64,000 bases of DNA from Ferruginibacter sp. (GCA_013141115.1 JABFRP010000001.1:558001-622000); one strand, 5' to 3'. Shown: positions 47,131 to 56,416, counted from the stretch's first letter. The notes: generated by a model from the sequence alone, not told the origin. Numbers and translations are program-made.

Positions 47131-47358
47131 TTAAAATACAGCGGCCTCAGTTGAAAATAAGGTTTGGTGGGTAATGGCGTTAACCGGGCAAACTGTTTGG
47201 CAAAACATGCAGGCAATATCGCAGGCTTTATTTACTGCAATGGTATCAAAGCTGCTGGTAAAGCCAGCTTCCTGCGGACAAACCGCCACACAGGCACCAC
47301 ATTTAATGCAGGCATTCCATTCTACTTCAAAAACAACAGGATCTTTTGTACTCATCAT
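47131..47358 (-). CDS. Two-[4Fe-4S] ferredoxin-like protein
   Basis: 75 residues with two Cys clusters, CIKCGACVAVCPQE and CDIACMFCQTVCPVNA. It could carry two [4Fe-4S] centres; the second motif CxxxCxxC departs from the regular CxxCxxC spacing. Its start shares one base (47358) with the stop of the upstream flavoprotein, so it is translationally coupled and probably donates or accepts that enzyme's electrons. Confidence 0.88.
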   Translation of the reverse strand: MMSTKDPVVFEVEWNACIKCGACVAVCPQEAGFTSSFDTIAVNKACDIACMFCQTVCPVNAITHQTLFSTEAAVF

Positions 47359-48554
47359 TAAATTTTTTTGTATTCAGAATCAACACTAAAATAATTCGAC
47401 ATTGTTGCATACAACTGTTCATCTCTTTGTGCAATATCTGCCGTGTCAAAAATCTTACGCTTTACTTCATATAATTTCCACATGTTATTACCCATTGCAT
47501 TCAGCCAGTTGTTGTGATAACCTTTTAAATTTTCTTTGGTGCAAGGCTCACCGCTTAATAGTAATGCTGCTAAAAAGTTACCGGCAATTTTTCCGCTGCT
47601 TAGTGCAGTATGTATTCCTCCGCCGGTAATGGAATTTACATGCCTTGCTGCATCACCCACTAAAATTAAATTATCGGCGTGCTGTATTTTTAATGGAGCT
47701 GCCAATGGTACGCCACCACCTTGTATCTCCAGTATCCTGCAATTTTTAAACCGTTCTTTAAAAAAAGATTGTTTAAGAAATTTATCTAAATAAACCTGAG
47801 CGTTATCTGTACACATGGTTCTGGTAACGCCTAAACCAATTTCAGCATAACCATGTCCTTTAGGAAAAACCCATGCATAACCACCTGGTGCCCATTCGTG
47901 GCCTGTTACAATTTCTAATAAGCCTTCCGTTTGCACACCATCTACAACAAATTGCAAACAACTGGCCAGCTCACTTAATTTAATATGTGTTTTAATACCC
48001 GCCCATTTGCCCACTTGTGATTGCACACCATCGGCACCAACTACCACTTTTGCTTTAACGGTAATAGTATCGTTGAATTTTTTAAGGGCCACTTCGCAAC
48101 TGCCGTCATCTAAAACACGATAACCTAAAGCTTCTGTTTTTAACCATATAGTTACACCAGCACGTTCTGCCTGTGTGGCAAGATAACGATCGAAGCGCCT
48201 TCTGTCCACTACAAAACCTAATGGTTTTGCACCTGCTTCACTACCATATTCACCGGGTTTTATTTTGCGGTAATCAATTACTTTTTTCTGGCCCTGGCCA
48301 TTGTAAATAGCAAAGCCGTATATAGCTTCCTGTATAAACTCCGGCGATGGAAAAACACCTGCATTATCCAATGCATTAAAACTTACTGCTCCGGAACATT
48401 GAATTGGAGCGCCGAGTTCCTGTTTTTTATCCACCATTAAAACGCTTAATCCTTTTTCTGCTGCATAGCGGGCAGTAGTAGTGCCCGCCGGACCCGAACC
48501 TATTACCACGATATCAAATACCGTCATTGTACCTATTGATGAACTGTTGGGCAT
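47358..48554 (-). CDS. Geranylgeranyl-reductase-like FAD oxidoreductase
   Basis: 398 residues from ATG 48554; ATG 48527, giving MTVFDIVVIG, is equally possible. FAD-binding dinucleotide fold VVIGSGPAGTTTARYAAEKG, then GAPIQCSGAVSF (the cysteine motif of geranylgeranyl reductases) and LVGDAARHVNSITGGGIHTALSSG. Members reduce isoprenoid chains (chlorophyll, archaeal lipids, menaquinone) or act like FixC. The coupled ferredoxin gene supports a ferredoxin-dependent role. Which isoprenoid is reduced is unknown. Confidence 0.88.
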   Translation of the reverse strand: MPNSSSIGTMTVFDIVVIGSGPAGTTTARYAAEKGLSVLMVDKKQELGAPIQCSGAVSFNALDNAGVFPSPEFIQEAIYGFAIYNGQGQKKVIDYRKIKPGEYGSEAGAKPLGFVVDRRRFDRYLATQAERAGVTIWLKTEALGYRVLDDGSCEVALKKFNDTITVKAKVVVGADGVQSQVGKWAGIKTHIKLSELASCLQFVVDGVQTEGLLEIVTGHEWAPGGYAWVFPKGHGYAEIGLGVTRTMCTDNAQVYLDKFLKQSFFKERFKNCRILEIQGGGVPLAAPLKIQHADNLILVGDAARHVNSITGGGIHTALSSGKIAGNFLAALLLSGEPCTKENLKGYHNNWLNAMGNNMWKLYEVKRKIFDTADIAQRDEQLYATMSNYFSVDSEYKKI

Positions 48555-48760
48555 ACTATTAATGATTCTTTAATTTAGATAATGAAAACTAAAATGTGAT
48601 CCGTTAATTACAGATCATCTTTTGAGTTTGAAAGGAGAGATGGTTTTTTACTTATAACGTACGGATAACAGGCTTCCGCAGTTTTTGTTGGGTTAAAGAT
48701 AATGTTTCTGCAATTATATTTAGGTAAGAAGTTAGAAGGTAATTGCCTTTTTAGTAGGTA

Positions 48761-49528
48761 TCATTTTTTCACCTTCATGTAATATTCCTTTTTAGTTTTA
48801 TTAAGTTTTTCAATAGTGCCACGTAACATGGTTCTTGGCATTACGGCGGCGTAAGCATCTAAAAAAATCAGCAGTTTTTTGGGGTCTTTGTCTCCTGCAA
48901 AGCGCAGCATCCATCCCGTTGCTTTGTGTATCAGGTCTTCTTTATCTTTTAATAATAGTACTGCAATTTTAAAAGTATCATCAGTATCGCCTTGCTTTAT
49001 AAAATAACAGGTGCTAAGTATAGCTGTTCTTCTTTCCCAAATATTTTTTGATCGGGCAAGTTTATATAAAATTTTTCGAGGTTTATTATACAGGTAACTG
49101 CCCGTCATGTGTAAGCAGCCCAGGTCAACCAGGTCCCAATTGTTTATCCGGTCGTGGCAGCGCATATACAAATCATAAAATTCTTTTTTGCGGCTTTCAG
49201 TTATTTTTTTATTTCTCGATTCTTTATCCATGATGCTTATGGCACCTGCTCTTACTTCATGAATTTTATTGTCCAGTAATTTTTCTAATTCCACAACAGG
49301 CATACCGCTAAACTCTTTTGCCAGTGTAAATAACTGCCCCATTTTTATACCCATAAAAATATCGCCTTCGCCGTACTGGCCCTCGCCCGATTTAAAATAC
49401 CGCTGAATCTTTTTCAGTTCCACATCCGATTGATAAGTTTTTAGTTGCTCAATAAATTGTTTGGCGGTAAGTAGCACAGGTTTTGCAACTGTGGTTACTT
49501 TTTTAGCAACAGGATTTTTAGCGATCAT
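48761..49528 (-). CDS. DNA alkylation repair enzyme (AlkD-like)
   Basis: 255 residues made of HEAT-like helical repeats: EQLKTYQSDVELKKIQRYFKSGEGQYGEGDIFMGIKMGQL, ...HDRINNWDLVDLGCLHMTG, NIWERRTAILSTCYFIKQGD. This is the AlkC/AlkD-type glycosylase fold that excises 3-methyladenine and 7-methylguanine. The N-terminus is Lys/Val/Thr-rich. It is separated from the flavoprotein by 206 bases with no gene. Confidence 0.92.
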   Translation of the reverse strand: MIAKNPVAKKVTTVAKPVLLTAKQFIEQLKTYQSDVELKKIQRYFKSGEGQYGEGDIFMGIKMGQLFTLAKEFSGMPVVELEKLLDNKIHEVRAGAISIMDKESRNKKITESRKKEFYDLYMRCHDRINNWDLVDLGCLHMTGSYLYNKPRKILYKLARSKNIWERRTAILSTCYFIKQGDTDDTFKIAVLLLKDKEDLIHKATGWMLRFAGDKDPKKLLIFLDAYAAVMPRTMLRGTIEKLNKTKKEYYMKVKK

Positions 49529-49673
49529 GTTTTTGTTTTTATAAAGAGAAATTACGAAACTTTTATATTGCTCTTTTAAAGTTATATGTAATTACTTTAT
49601 TTGTACAGAACAAAAGTGGTGGTAATGTTGAATAGTGGTATATTTAAATATTTCAATTTTAAAAATAAATACA

Positions 49674-49958
49674 ATGCTTAGCAATAACGACATACTTAAA
49701 AAATTACGGGTGGCACTTTCGCTGCGTAATGATGATATTATTGAAATACTAAAGCTGGTTGATTTTGAAATATCTAAAGGTGCATTAGGTGATTTGTTTA
49801 GAAATGCTGATCACCCGGGTTACGAGGAAGCCGGCGACCAGATACTGCGTAATTTTTTAAATGGATTGATCATTTACAAGCGGGGTAAATTACCGGAACC
49901 TAAAACAGCTATAAAAGGCGATCCTGTTTTGCCTAAGGATAAAAAGAGTAAAGGATAA
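49674..49958 (+). CDS. DUF1456 family protein
   Basis: 94 residues from ATG 49674 (MLSNNDILKKLRVALSLRND). One repeat of the YehS/DUF1456 pattern, DIIEILKLVDFEISKGALGDLFRN and QILRNFLNGLII. Usual family members have two repeats; this one has one and a half with a charged Lys-rich tail. Function unproven. Confidence 0.85.
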   Translation: MLSNNDILKKLRVALSLRNDDIIEILKLVDFEISKGALGDLFRNADHPGYEEAGDQILRNFLNGLIIYKRGKLPEPKTAIKGDPVLPKDKKSKG

Positions 49959-49976
49959 ATTATTGAGAGTAATTAA

Positions 49977-50549
49977 TTATTCTATCACAATATCATACCT
50001 TTCTAAAAGCCCGGCAATACCTGCTGATGAGAATTTAGCTTTTTTTATTTTGTTCGATTCGGGGTTAATAGAATAATTATATGCCGAACGGAAATCTGCT
50101 TTTTCTAAAACTGTATTTTCAAATACTGCACCTGCAAGATCGCAGCCATTAAAATGTGCAGCAGTTAAATCAGTGTCAGCAAAATCCACTTCGTGCAAAA
50201 TACAGTTTTTAAATACCATCTTCTTCAGTTTGAGTTTGTAAAACGAAGATAAATTCAATATGCAATTATCAAAGGTTGCCGAAAAAAGAAAATCTTTGCA
50301 ATGATCGAAATGTAATCCCAATAATTTGCAACCTGTAAATTTAATATCCCTGATAGTGGTATCGGTAAGTTTAACCATGCTCATGTTGCAATCAACAAAC
50401 TGGCATTCCGAAAAACTTATCCTTGAAAGATCGGCATTGGCAAAATTGCAGTTATTAAAACTGCAGTATTCATATTCGCCTTCGGCAATACTGTTTATGG
50501 AAAAATCAATTTCTTTAAAATGTTTTTCTTCTATAAAATTTTTACCCAT
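49977..50549 (-). CDS. Pentapeptide-repeat protein
   Basis: 190 residues of right-handed beta-helix repeats with the A(N/D)LxX-like rhythm (CSFNNCNFANADLSRISFSEC, ADTDLTAAHFNGCDLAGAVF). It is of Qnr/McbG-type length, and some relatives protect gyrase. Specific target unknown. It is convergent with the DUF1456 gene. Confidence 0.9.
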   Translation of the reverse strand: MGKNFIEEKHFKEIDFSINSIAEGEYEYCSFNNCNFANADLSRISFSECQFVDCNMSMVKLTDTTIRDIKFTGCKLLGLHFDHCKDFLFSATFDNCILNLSSFYKLKLKKMVFKNCILHEVDFADTDLTAAHFNGCDLAGAVFENTVLEKADFRSAYNYSINPESNKIKKAKFSSAGIAGLLERYDIVIE

Positions 50550-50846
50550 TTCCGGCTGCTGTATTAAGTGTTATTGCAGCGCAATATTAACCGAACCTTT
50601 TCATTTTTTCAAATTTAACTTATCACAATAAAGCGGAAGTAAATGCTGGCGCTGTTACAGTGATTTGCACAATATTTTTATTATGCCTGATTAATTTGCA
50701 AACGATGACGAGTATCATATTTTACTTCACCTGTAGTAAATAGCTTTGTTCCGCATTTAAAACAGAAGCGACTAATTCTATTGGTTTATTTGTTTTAGTA
50801 TTTAACGATTGACCATTTCTGTTTAGATCTTTTAACAAGAGCTTGT
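50550..50846. other. Region upstream of the hox operon
   Basis: No gene. It holds a possible -7 box TAGCTTTG (50741-50748) about 100 bases before hoxE, and the small palindrome ACAAG.AG.CTTGT right at the start codon. No FNR or NifA-like operator was recognised. Confidence 0.45.
50741..50748 (+). promoter_or_regulatory. Putative -7 box of the hydrogenase operon (TAGCTTTG)
   Basis: Matches TAnnTTTG. The leader to hoxE would be about 95 bases. Confidence 0.4.
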
Positions 50847-51356
50847 ATGAAAACATCGTCAACAATTGCTACCCCTGAACTCCCTAAAACGGATCCAAGA
50901 GTAAAGCTGATTGCAGCAAAAATTAAAAAGGAAAACCACAAAGCCGATGCTTTGATCGAGATCCTTCACACCGCACAAAATGCTTACGGATATTTGCCTG
51001 TTAATGTGCTTAAGTATATCACCAAAGAATTACACTTGCCACCTTCCAGGGTTTTTTCTACAGTAAGTTTTTATCACTTCTTCTCTTTAAAATCAAAAGG
51101 AGAGCACACTTGTTTGGTTTGTACCGGTACTGCCTGTTATGTAAAAGGGGCACAATTAATTTTAAATGAAATTGAAAAACAGTTTGCATTAAAGCCCGGG
51201 CATGTAACTGCTGATAATAAATTTGGTGTGCAGGTGGCACGTTGCATTGGTGCCTGCGGCCTGGCACCTGCCGTAGTACTGGACGATGAAGTGCTGGCCA
51301 AAGTAAAAACAGAAGAAATAGCAGATAAGATCAACGCTAAAATTGTTACATCATGA
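50847..51356 (+). CDS. hoxE: NAD-linked hydrogenase subunit HoxE (NuoE-like)
   Basis: 169 residues. The thioredoxin-like [2Fe-2S] domain has Cys at about 92 and 97 (TCLVCTGTACYVKG) and at 133 and 137 (ARCIGACGLAP). N-terminal helices (ALIEILHTAQNAYGYLPVNVLKYI) match NuoE/HoxE. In group 3d hydrogenases HoxE joins HoxFU as the diaphorase part that exchanges electrons with NAD. Its stop overlaps the next start by 4 bases (ATGA). Confidence 0.92.
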   Translation: MKTSSTIATPELPKTDPRVKLIAAKIKKENHKADALIEILHTAQNAYGYLPVNVLKYITKELHLPPSRVFSTVSFYHFFSLKSKGEHTCLVCTGTACYVKGAQLILNEIEKQFALKPGHVTADNKFGVQVARCIGACGLAPAVVLDDEVLAKVKTEEIADKINAKIVTS

Positions 51357-52996
51357 ACCGGCAGGATTTACAAACTATCATTTATGCTGAAAAAGCAAAG
51401 GAAGAAAATAATAAGTACAAACATAAAATATGCGTTTGCTGCGGGGCTGGTTGTATTTCTTCAGGCTCCGAACTGGTTCTGAAAAAACTACAGGAAGAAA
51501 TTAAAACAAGAGGACTGGAAAGTGAAGTGGAAGTTATTTCTACAGGATGTATGGGGCTCTGCAACCAGGGGCCGTTGGTTAAATTTTTACCGGATTATAC
51601 CATCTATCAAAAAGTTGATTGTACCAATATTGCAAGGATTGTACAAAGCCAGTTGCTTGATAAAAAACCTATAGAAGATTTACTGATTTTTTCTGACTCC
51701 CGGCCTAAACCTTTTATTAATGCACAAGAAGATCCCTTCTTTAAAAAGCAAATGAAAATTGCATTAAGAAATTGCGGTCACATTAACCCCGAAAGAATTG
51801 AAGATTACCTGGTACATGATGGATACAAAGCTTTTGATAAAGTATTGTTTCAACTATCACCCGAAGAAGTGATTGCAGAAATAAAACAAAGCCGCATGCG
51901 TGGCCGTGGTGGTGCCGGTTACCCAACCGGGCTAAAATGGGAAACAGTGTATAAATATGTGAGCGACCAAAAATATGTGATCTGCAATGGCGATGAAGGA
52001 GACCCCGGTGCATTTATGGATAGGAGTGTGTTAGAAGGTAATCCACACAGAGTGCTGGAAGGCATGGCCATTGCGGCGTATGCCGTTGGCGCTAACAAAG
52101 GGTATGCTTACATACGTGGCGAATATCCTTTGGCCATCAAACGGTTTGAAATGGCAATAAAGCAGGCAAAAAAATTAGGCCTGCTGGGAAATAATATTTT
52201 AGGCACTACATTTTCTTTTGATGTGGAAGTGCGTATAGGCGCAGGAGCATTTGTTTGTGGCGAAGAAACAGCATTGATCGCTTCTATTGAAGGCAAAAGG
52301 GGTACGCCCAAACCACGGCCGCCTTTTCCTGCAGAGTCTGGCTTATGGGGCAAACCTACTTTAATTAATAATGTAGAAACATTTGCAGGCATTACGCCCA
52401 TTATAAATAATGGCGGCGAATGGTACAGCGAAATTGGTACGGCAAAAAGTGCAGGTACAAAAGTTTTTGCACTGGCAGGTAAAATAAATTATTCAGGATT
52501 GATTGAAGTACCCATGGGAACAAGTTTGCGTGAAATTATTTTTGATATTGGCGGTGGTATACAGGGCGGTGGTGAATTTAAAGCGGCACAAACCGGCGGC
52601 CCTTCCGGCGGTTGTATACCGGCCGAACATTTGGATGTAAAAATGGATTATGATTCATTGATCAGCCTGGGTTCTATAATGGGTTCGGGAGGTTTGATCA
52701 TTATGGATAAAAGCTCCGACATGGTGGATGTGGCCAGGTACTTTATGGAATTTTGTATGGATGAAAGTTGTGGTAAGTGTGTGCCCTGCCGTGTGGGAAC
52801 AAAAATGATGCATGACCTGCTGCAAAAAATTTGTGATAACAAAGGCACCAGTATCGATCTGGCAAGATTGGAAGAACTGGCAGTGTATGTAAAAGAAACC
52901 AGCCTTTGCGGATTAGGTGCCTCTGCACCCAACCCATTGCTGAGTACGCTGCGGCATTTCCGGCAGGAGTATGAAACCAGGATTGATCAGGAATAA
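51353..52996 (+). CDS. hoxF: NAD-linked hydrogenase subunit HoxF (NuoF-like)
   Basis: 547 residues. An N-terminal thioredoxin-like [2Fe-2S] region (CVCCGAGCISSGSELVLKKL ... STGCMGLCNQGP) is followed by the NADH/FMN domain (RMRGRGGAGYPTGLKWE, CNGDEGDPGAFMDRSVLEGNPHR, GEETALIASIEGKRG). The last cluster motif ESCGKCVPCRVGTKMM with TSLCGLG binds a [4Fe-4S]. It oxidises or reduces NAD(H) for the hydrogenase. It starts inside the hoxE stop. Confidence 0.96.
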   Translation: MNRQDLQTIIYAEKAKEENNKYKHKICVCCGAGCISSGSELVLKKLQEEIKTRGLESEVEVISTGCMGLCNQGPLVKFLPDYTIYQKVDCTNIARIVQSQLLDKKPIEDLLIFSDSRPKPFINAQEDPFFKKQMKIALRNCGHINPERIEDYLVHDGYKAFDKVLFQLSPEEVIAEIKQSRMRGRGGAGYPTGLKWETVYKYVSDQKYVICNGDEGDPGAFMDRSVLEGNPHRVLEGMAIAAYAVGANKGYAYIRGEYPLAIKRFEMAIKQAKKLGLLGNNILGTTFSFDVEVRIGAGAFVCGEETALIASIEGKRGTPKPRPPFPAESGLWGKPTLINNVETFAGITPIINNGGEWYSEIGTAKSAGTKVFALAGKINYSGLIEVPMGTSLREIIFDIGGGIQGGGEFKAAQTGGPSGGCIPAEHLDVKMDYDSLISLGSIMGSGGLIIMDKSSDMVDVARYFMEFCMDESCGKCVPCRVGTKMMHDLLQKICDNKGTSIDLARLEELAVYVKETSLCGLGASAPNPLLSTLRHFRQEYETRIDQE

Positions 52997-53104
52997 AATA
53001 ATAATTATTGATTACACGAATTGAAAGTAATTACACGAATTTAAAATGTACCATCGGTAATTAGTATAATTCGTAAAAATTAGTGTAATAAAAAAAAAAC
53101 AGTC
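52997..53104. repeat. hoxF-hoxU intergenic words
   Basis: Words ATTACACGAATT (about 53012-53040) face inverted ATTAGTGTAAT-like words (about 53078-53092). The pairing is imperfect. It is part of the same word-repeat class seen elsewhere in the window. Confidence 0.45.
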
Positions 53105-53812
53105 ATGGCTAAAATATTAGTATATATCGATGAGAAAAAATTAGAAGTGGATACCGGCAAAAGTATTTTAGAAGTATGCCGTGAAAACGATATTGAAATA
53201 TTAACGATGTGCCATTTAAAAGGCATAACAGATATTGGAGCCTGCCGTTTGTGTTTGGTAGAAATAGAAGGGAGCAACAAATTACTATCGGCCTGCACCA
53301 CAAAAGTGGTAGCCAATATGGTGGTGCATACGCAAACAGAAAGAATAAAAAAATACCAGCGTATTACCACCGAATTATTTTTTGCAGAAAGAAATCATGT
53401 GTGTTCGGTATGTGTTGCCAATGGTAAATGCGAATTACAAAATTTAGGCTACAAGGTGGAGTTAGATCATATTCGATACCCGTTTTTATTTCCTCAATGC
53501 AATGTAGATACTTCGCATGCCTGGTATGTATTGGATCATAACCGTTGCATTATGTGTACCCGTTGTGTAAGGGTTTGTGGCGAAGTGGAAGGCGCTTTTA
53601 ACTGGGATGTGATGAACAGAGGAAACCAGGTAAGGATTATTTCTGACTTTAATACGCCATGGGGAGAATCGGAAACCTGTACTTCGTGTGGAAAATGTTT
53701 GCATGCTTGCCCTACCGGTGCCATTTGGCCCAAGGCAATTGTGCAGGGGCAATTAAATAAAAATCCGGGAATGATAACGGAGTTGATAGCAAAAAGGAAG
53801 ATGGGGTTGTAG
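53105..53812 (+). CDS. hoxU: NAD-linked hydrogenase subunit HoxU
   Basis: 235 residues. A N-terminal [2Fe-2S] ferredoxin domain (MCHLKGITDIGACRLCLVEIEG ... LSACTTKV) is followed by the NuoG-type H/C cluster (RNHVCSVCVANGKCELQNLG) and two [4Fe-4S] cluster motifs (HNRCIMCTRCVRVCGEVEG; ETCTSCGKCLHACPTGAIW). It carries electrons between HoxF and the hydrogenase module. The order in the operon and the cluster set fit group 3d enzymes. Confidence 0.95.
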   Translation: MAKILVYIDEKKLEVDTGKSILEVCRENDIEILTMCHLKGITDIGACRLCLVEIEGSNKLLSACTTKVVANMVVHTQTERIKKYQRITTELFFAERNHVCSVCVANGKCELQNLGYKVELDHIRYPFLFPQCNVDTSHAWYVLDHNRCIMCTRCVRVCGEVEGAFNWDVMNRGNQVRIISDFNTPWGESETCTSCGKCLHACPTGAIWPKAIVQGQLNKNPGMITELIAKRKMGL

Positions 53813-53849
53813 CAAAAATAAAAAGCGTAAGCAATAAATAAAGTGTATC

Positions 53850-54392
53850 ATGACTAAGAAAAAATTAGCAACAGTATGGTTGGGAGGATGTTCGGGTTGT
53901 CACATGTCGTTGCTGGATATTGATGAAAGAATATTGGATGTGGCTAAACTGGCGGATATTGTAAAGTGCCCGATTGTAGATGGCAAAGAATTTCCGGAAT
54001 GTGATATTGCTTTGGTGGAAGGCTCTGTTACCAGTGATGAACATTTGCGTGAAATAAAACACATCCGCAAAAATGCAAAAACAGTAATTGCATTTGGCGA
54101 TTGTGCGGTAATGACGAATGTAACGGGCATGAGAAATTATTTTCCGTTAAAGGAAGTTTTTGATGCAGCCTATGTAAATGCAGTAAGTAATGATGGCGCA
54201 GGGCAAGTGCCCGATCACCCTGCATTATTAAAATTGCACGATAAAGTAGTGCCACTGCAGGAAGTGGTGAATGTTGATTTTGTAATACCCGGTTGCCCGC
54301 CTGATGCGGATACTATTTTTTATGTATTGTTTGAATTTTTAAACGACCGCATTCCTAATTTAAGTGAAGCTAAAAAATTGAAATATGGATAA
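53850..54392 (+). CDS. hoxY: [NiFe] hydrogenase small subunit HoxY
   Basis: 180 residues with no signal peptide, so cytoplasmic. The proximal [4Fe-4S] ligands are visible: GGCSGCHMSLLDIDERIL (Cys14, Cys17), FGDCAVMTNVTGMRN and PGCPPDADTIFYVLFE. The short form without further clusters is the HoxY type. It overlaps hoxH by 8 bases (54385-54392), consistent with a strict heterodimer. Confidence 0.95.
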   Translation: MTKKKLATVWLGGCSGCHMSLLDIDERILDVAKLADIVKCPIVDGKEFPECDIALVEGSVTSDEHLREIKHIRKNAKTVIAFGDCAVMTNVTGMRNYFPLKEVFDAAYVNAVSNDGAGQVPDHPALLKLHDKVVPLQEVVNVDFVIPGCPPDADTIFYVLFEFLNDRIPNLSEAKKLKYG

Positions 54393-55824
54393 GACTGAAA
54401 GAAGAACGATTTATATATCGCCTGTTACAAGAATAGAGGGGCATGCAAAAATATCTATACAATTGGATGAAAGCGGTAATGTGGAAGATGCCTTATTTCA
54501 CGTAAACGAATTCAGGGGGTTTGAAAAATTTTGTGAGGGAAGAATGTATACCGAGATGCCAACCATTACACCAAGAATTTGTGGTATTTGCCCTACCAGT
54601 CATACACTGGCAAGTGTAAAAGCCTGCGAAATGATACAAGGTATTCAGCCCACTTACACCGCCAACTTATTGAGGCGATTAATGCACATCGGGCAAAACT
54701 TATCTTCTCATGCGCTATCATTTTTTCATTTGTCTTCTCCCGATTTTTTATTGGGGTATGATAGCGATCCGGCAACAAGAAATATTTTGGGCATCGCTGA
54801 TAAATATCCTGACATTGCATTACGTGGTATTCGCTTAAGAAAATTCGGGCAAGAATTAAGTGAACGCATTACCGGAAAGAAAATTCATATCATGGGTATT
54901 GTGCCTGGAGGCATGGCTTTTCCGCTTACAGAAGAAAACCGAAAGGCCTTGCTGGAATGGATACCGGAAGCGATTGAAACAGTTAAAATTGGTATCAACA
55001 TCATTAAGAAATTTCACAAAGAAAATGATGCGATGGTAAATTCTTTTGCCATATCACCCACATTATATTTAGGTACTGTTGGCCCAAATGGAGAACACGA
55101 ATTGTATGATGGTAAATTACGTTTTATAGATAAAGACGGAACGATATTGCAGGATCAAATTGACCCGGCCCGGTATCTGGAATTTATTGCCGAACGTTCG
55201 GTTAGCTGGTCGTACTTAAAATATCCCTACTACAAACCCTTTGGTTTTGATAAAGGATTCTATCGTGTTGGTCCGCTGGCCAGGTTGAATGTATGCACCA
55301 AAATGAAAACACCATTGGCGCAGGAAGAGTTTGAAAACTTTAAAGCCATGAATGATAACAAACCTGTGCATGGTACTTTTTATTTTCACTACACCCGTTT
55401 AATAGAAGCATTGAGTGATGTGGAAATGGCAGCAAAAATTTTAAACGATCCTGAAGTTACCTCCACATATATTCAACACCATGGCAGATGGAATTATGCA
55501 GAAGGTATTGGTAGTTCCGAAGCGCCACGGGGTACATTATTTCATCATTACAAAACAGATGAAAGCGGTAAATTACTGAATGTAAATTTATTAATTGCTA
55601 CCGGGCAAAATAATCCATCTATGAACCGGTCGGTGTTGGAAGTTGCCAAACAATATGTAAAGGGAAATGATATTAAAGAAGGAATGTTGAATAGAGTAGA
55701 GTCTACTATTCGCTGTTACGATCCCTGCTTATCCTGCTCCACACATGCCATAGGTAAAATGCCTATGATAATTGAAGTACTTGATGCAGGGGGAAATCAA
55801 ATTAAATATATCGAGAGAAATTAA
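54385..55824 (+). CDS. hoxH: [NiFe] hydrogenase large subunit HoxH
   Basis: 479 residues. It holds the NiFe active site. The first cysteine pair is Cys66/Cys69 in RICGICPTSH, the second Cys448/Cys451 in DPCLSCSTH (His454). The 25-residue tail after His454 (starting AIGKMPM) is the peptide that the maturation protease must remove after nickel insertion. It is the standard length of group 3d NAD-reducing hydrogenases. The gene overlaps hoxY at its start and its convergent protease gene at its stop. Confidence 0.97.
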   Translation: MDKTERRTIYISPVTRIEGHAKISIQLDESGNVEDALFHVNEFRGFEKFCEGRMYTEMPTITPRICGICPTSHTLASVKACEMIQGIQPTYTANLLRRLMHIGQNLSSHALSFFHLSSPDFLLGYDSDPATRNILGIADKYPDIALRGIRLRKFGQELSERITGKKIHIMGIVPGGMAFPLTEENRKALLEWIPEAIETVKIGINIIKKFHKENDAMVNSFAISPTLYLGTVGPNGEHELYDGKLRFIDKDGTILQDQIDPARYLEFIAERSVSWSYLKYPYYKPFGFDKGFYRVGPLARLNVCTKMKTPLAQEEFENFKAMNDNKPVHGTFYFHYTRLIEALSDVEMAAKILNDPEVTSTYIQHHGRWNYAEGIGSSEAPRGTLFHHYKTDESGKLLNVNLLIATGQNNPSMNRSVLEVAKQYVKGNDIKEGMLNRVESTIRCYDPCLSCSTHAIGKMPMIIEVLDAGGNQIKYIERN

Positions 55825-56297
55825 GCATTCGATTTTATCCATTCAACCAGTAACGAAACCGCTTCGTGAGCATAGTTTAGTGATTGCTCGGAAATTCTGT
55901 TACCCATTTCAAAATTATTACCGCCAATGGTACACATATAAAATTGTGTTTTGGTGGGATATAATTTTTTAGCCAGCTTAACCAGTGTATTTGGATTAAC
56001 CCGGTGCGATGAAGCTTCGGGATAATTATCTTTTAGGGGTAGCCGCTTTAATGAAATGGTTTCGTTTTTTACTGAGGCATCAATGAATATTACTTTCTTA
56101 AATTTTGAAAGTTCTTCTGTCATGCCGGTGTCAAGCTGGTGTTTGGTAATTACTGAAACAACAGGGAGATTTATATCTTCAATTTGTTCGCAAACATAAG
56201 CGCCCAATCCATCATCAGAACGCAAAGGATTACCTATTCCTACAATGCAGATTTTTTTTTGGATGTCGGTTTTTAGATTTTTTTTCTTGCTAGCCAT
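55821..56297 (-). CDS. hoxW: Hydrogenase maturation protease (HoxW-like)
   Basis: 158 residues. Endopeptidase of the HybD/HyaD family that trims the large subunit's C-terminus. The GNPLRSDDGLGAYVCEQI nickel-sensing loop, the Asp in VIFIDASV and His in SSHRVNPNTL are the family's conserved residues. It faces hoxH and shares 4 bases (TTAA) with its stop codon. A basic tract (ASKKKNLKTD) precedes the domain. Confidence 0.93.
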   Translation of the reverse strand: MASKKKNLKTDIQKKICIVGIGNPLRSDDGLGAYVCEQIEDINLPVVSVITKHQLDTGMTEELSKFKKVIFIDASVKNETISLKRLPLKDNYPEASSHRVNPNTLVKLAKKLYPTKTQFYMCTIGGNNFEMGNRISEQSLNYAHEAVSLLVEWIKSNA

Positions 56298-56416
56298 AAT
56301 ACATTCACGCAGTAAAAGTCAAATAGTTGGCTTACTCATTCAATGACAATCGGTAGCGGTAGAGGTGAGATGTATCAGGTTTATATCTGATCAAACACAA
56401 AAAAATATTATTGGCA

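Noticed and set aside
50550..50846. Possible FNR- or NifA-type operator before the hox operon
   Set aside because: No TTGATnnnnATCAA or TGT-N10-ACA match could be confirmed by eye.
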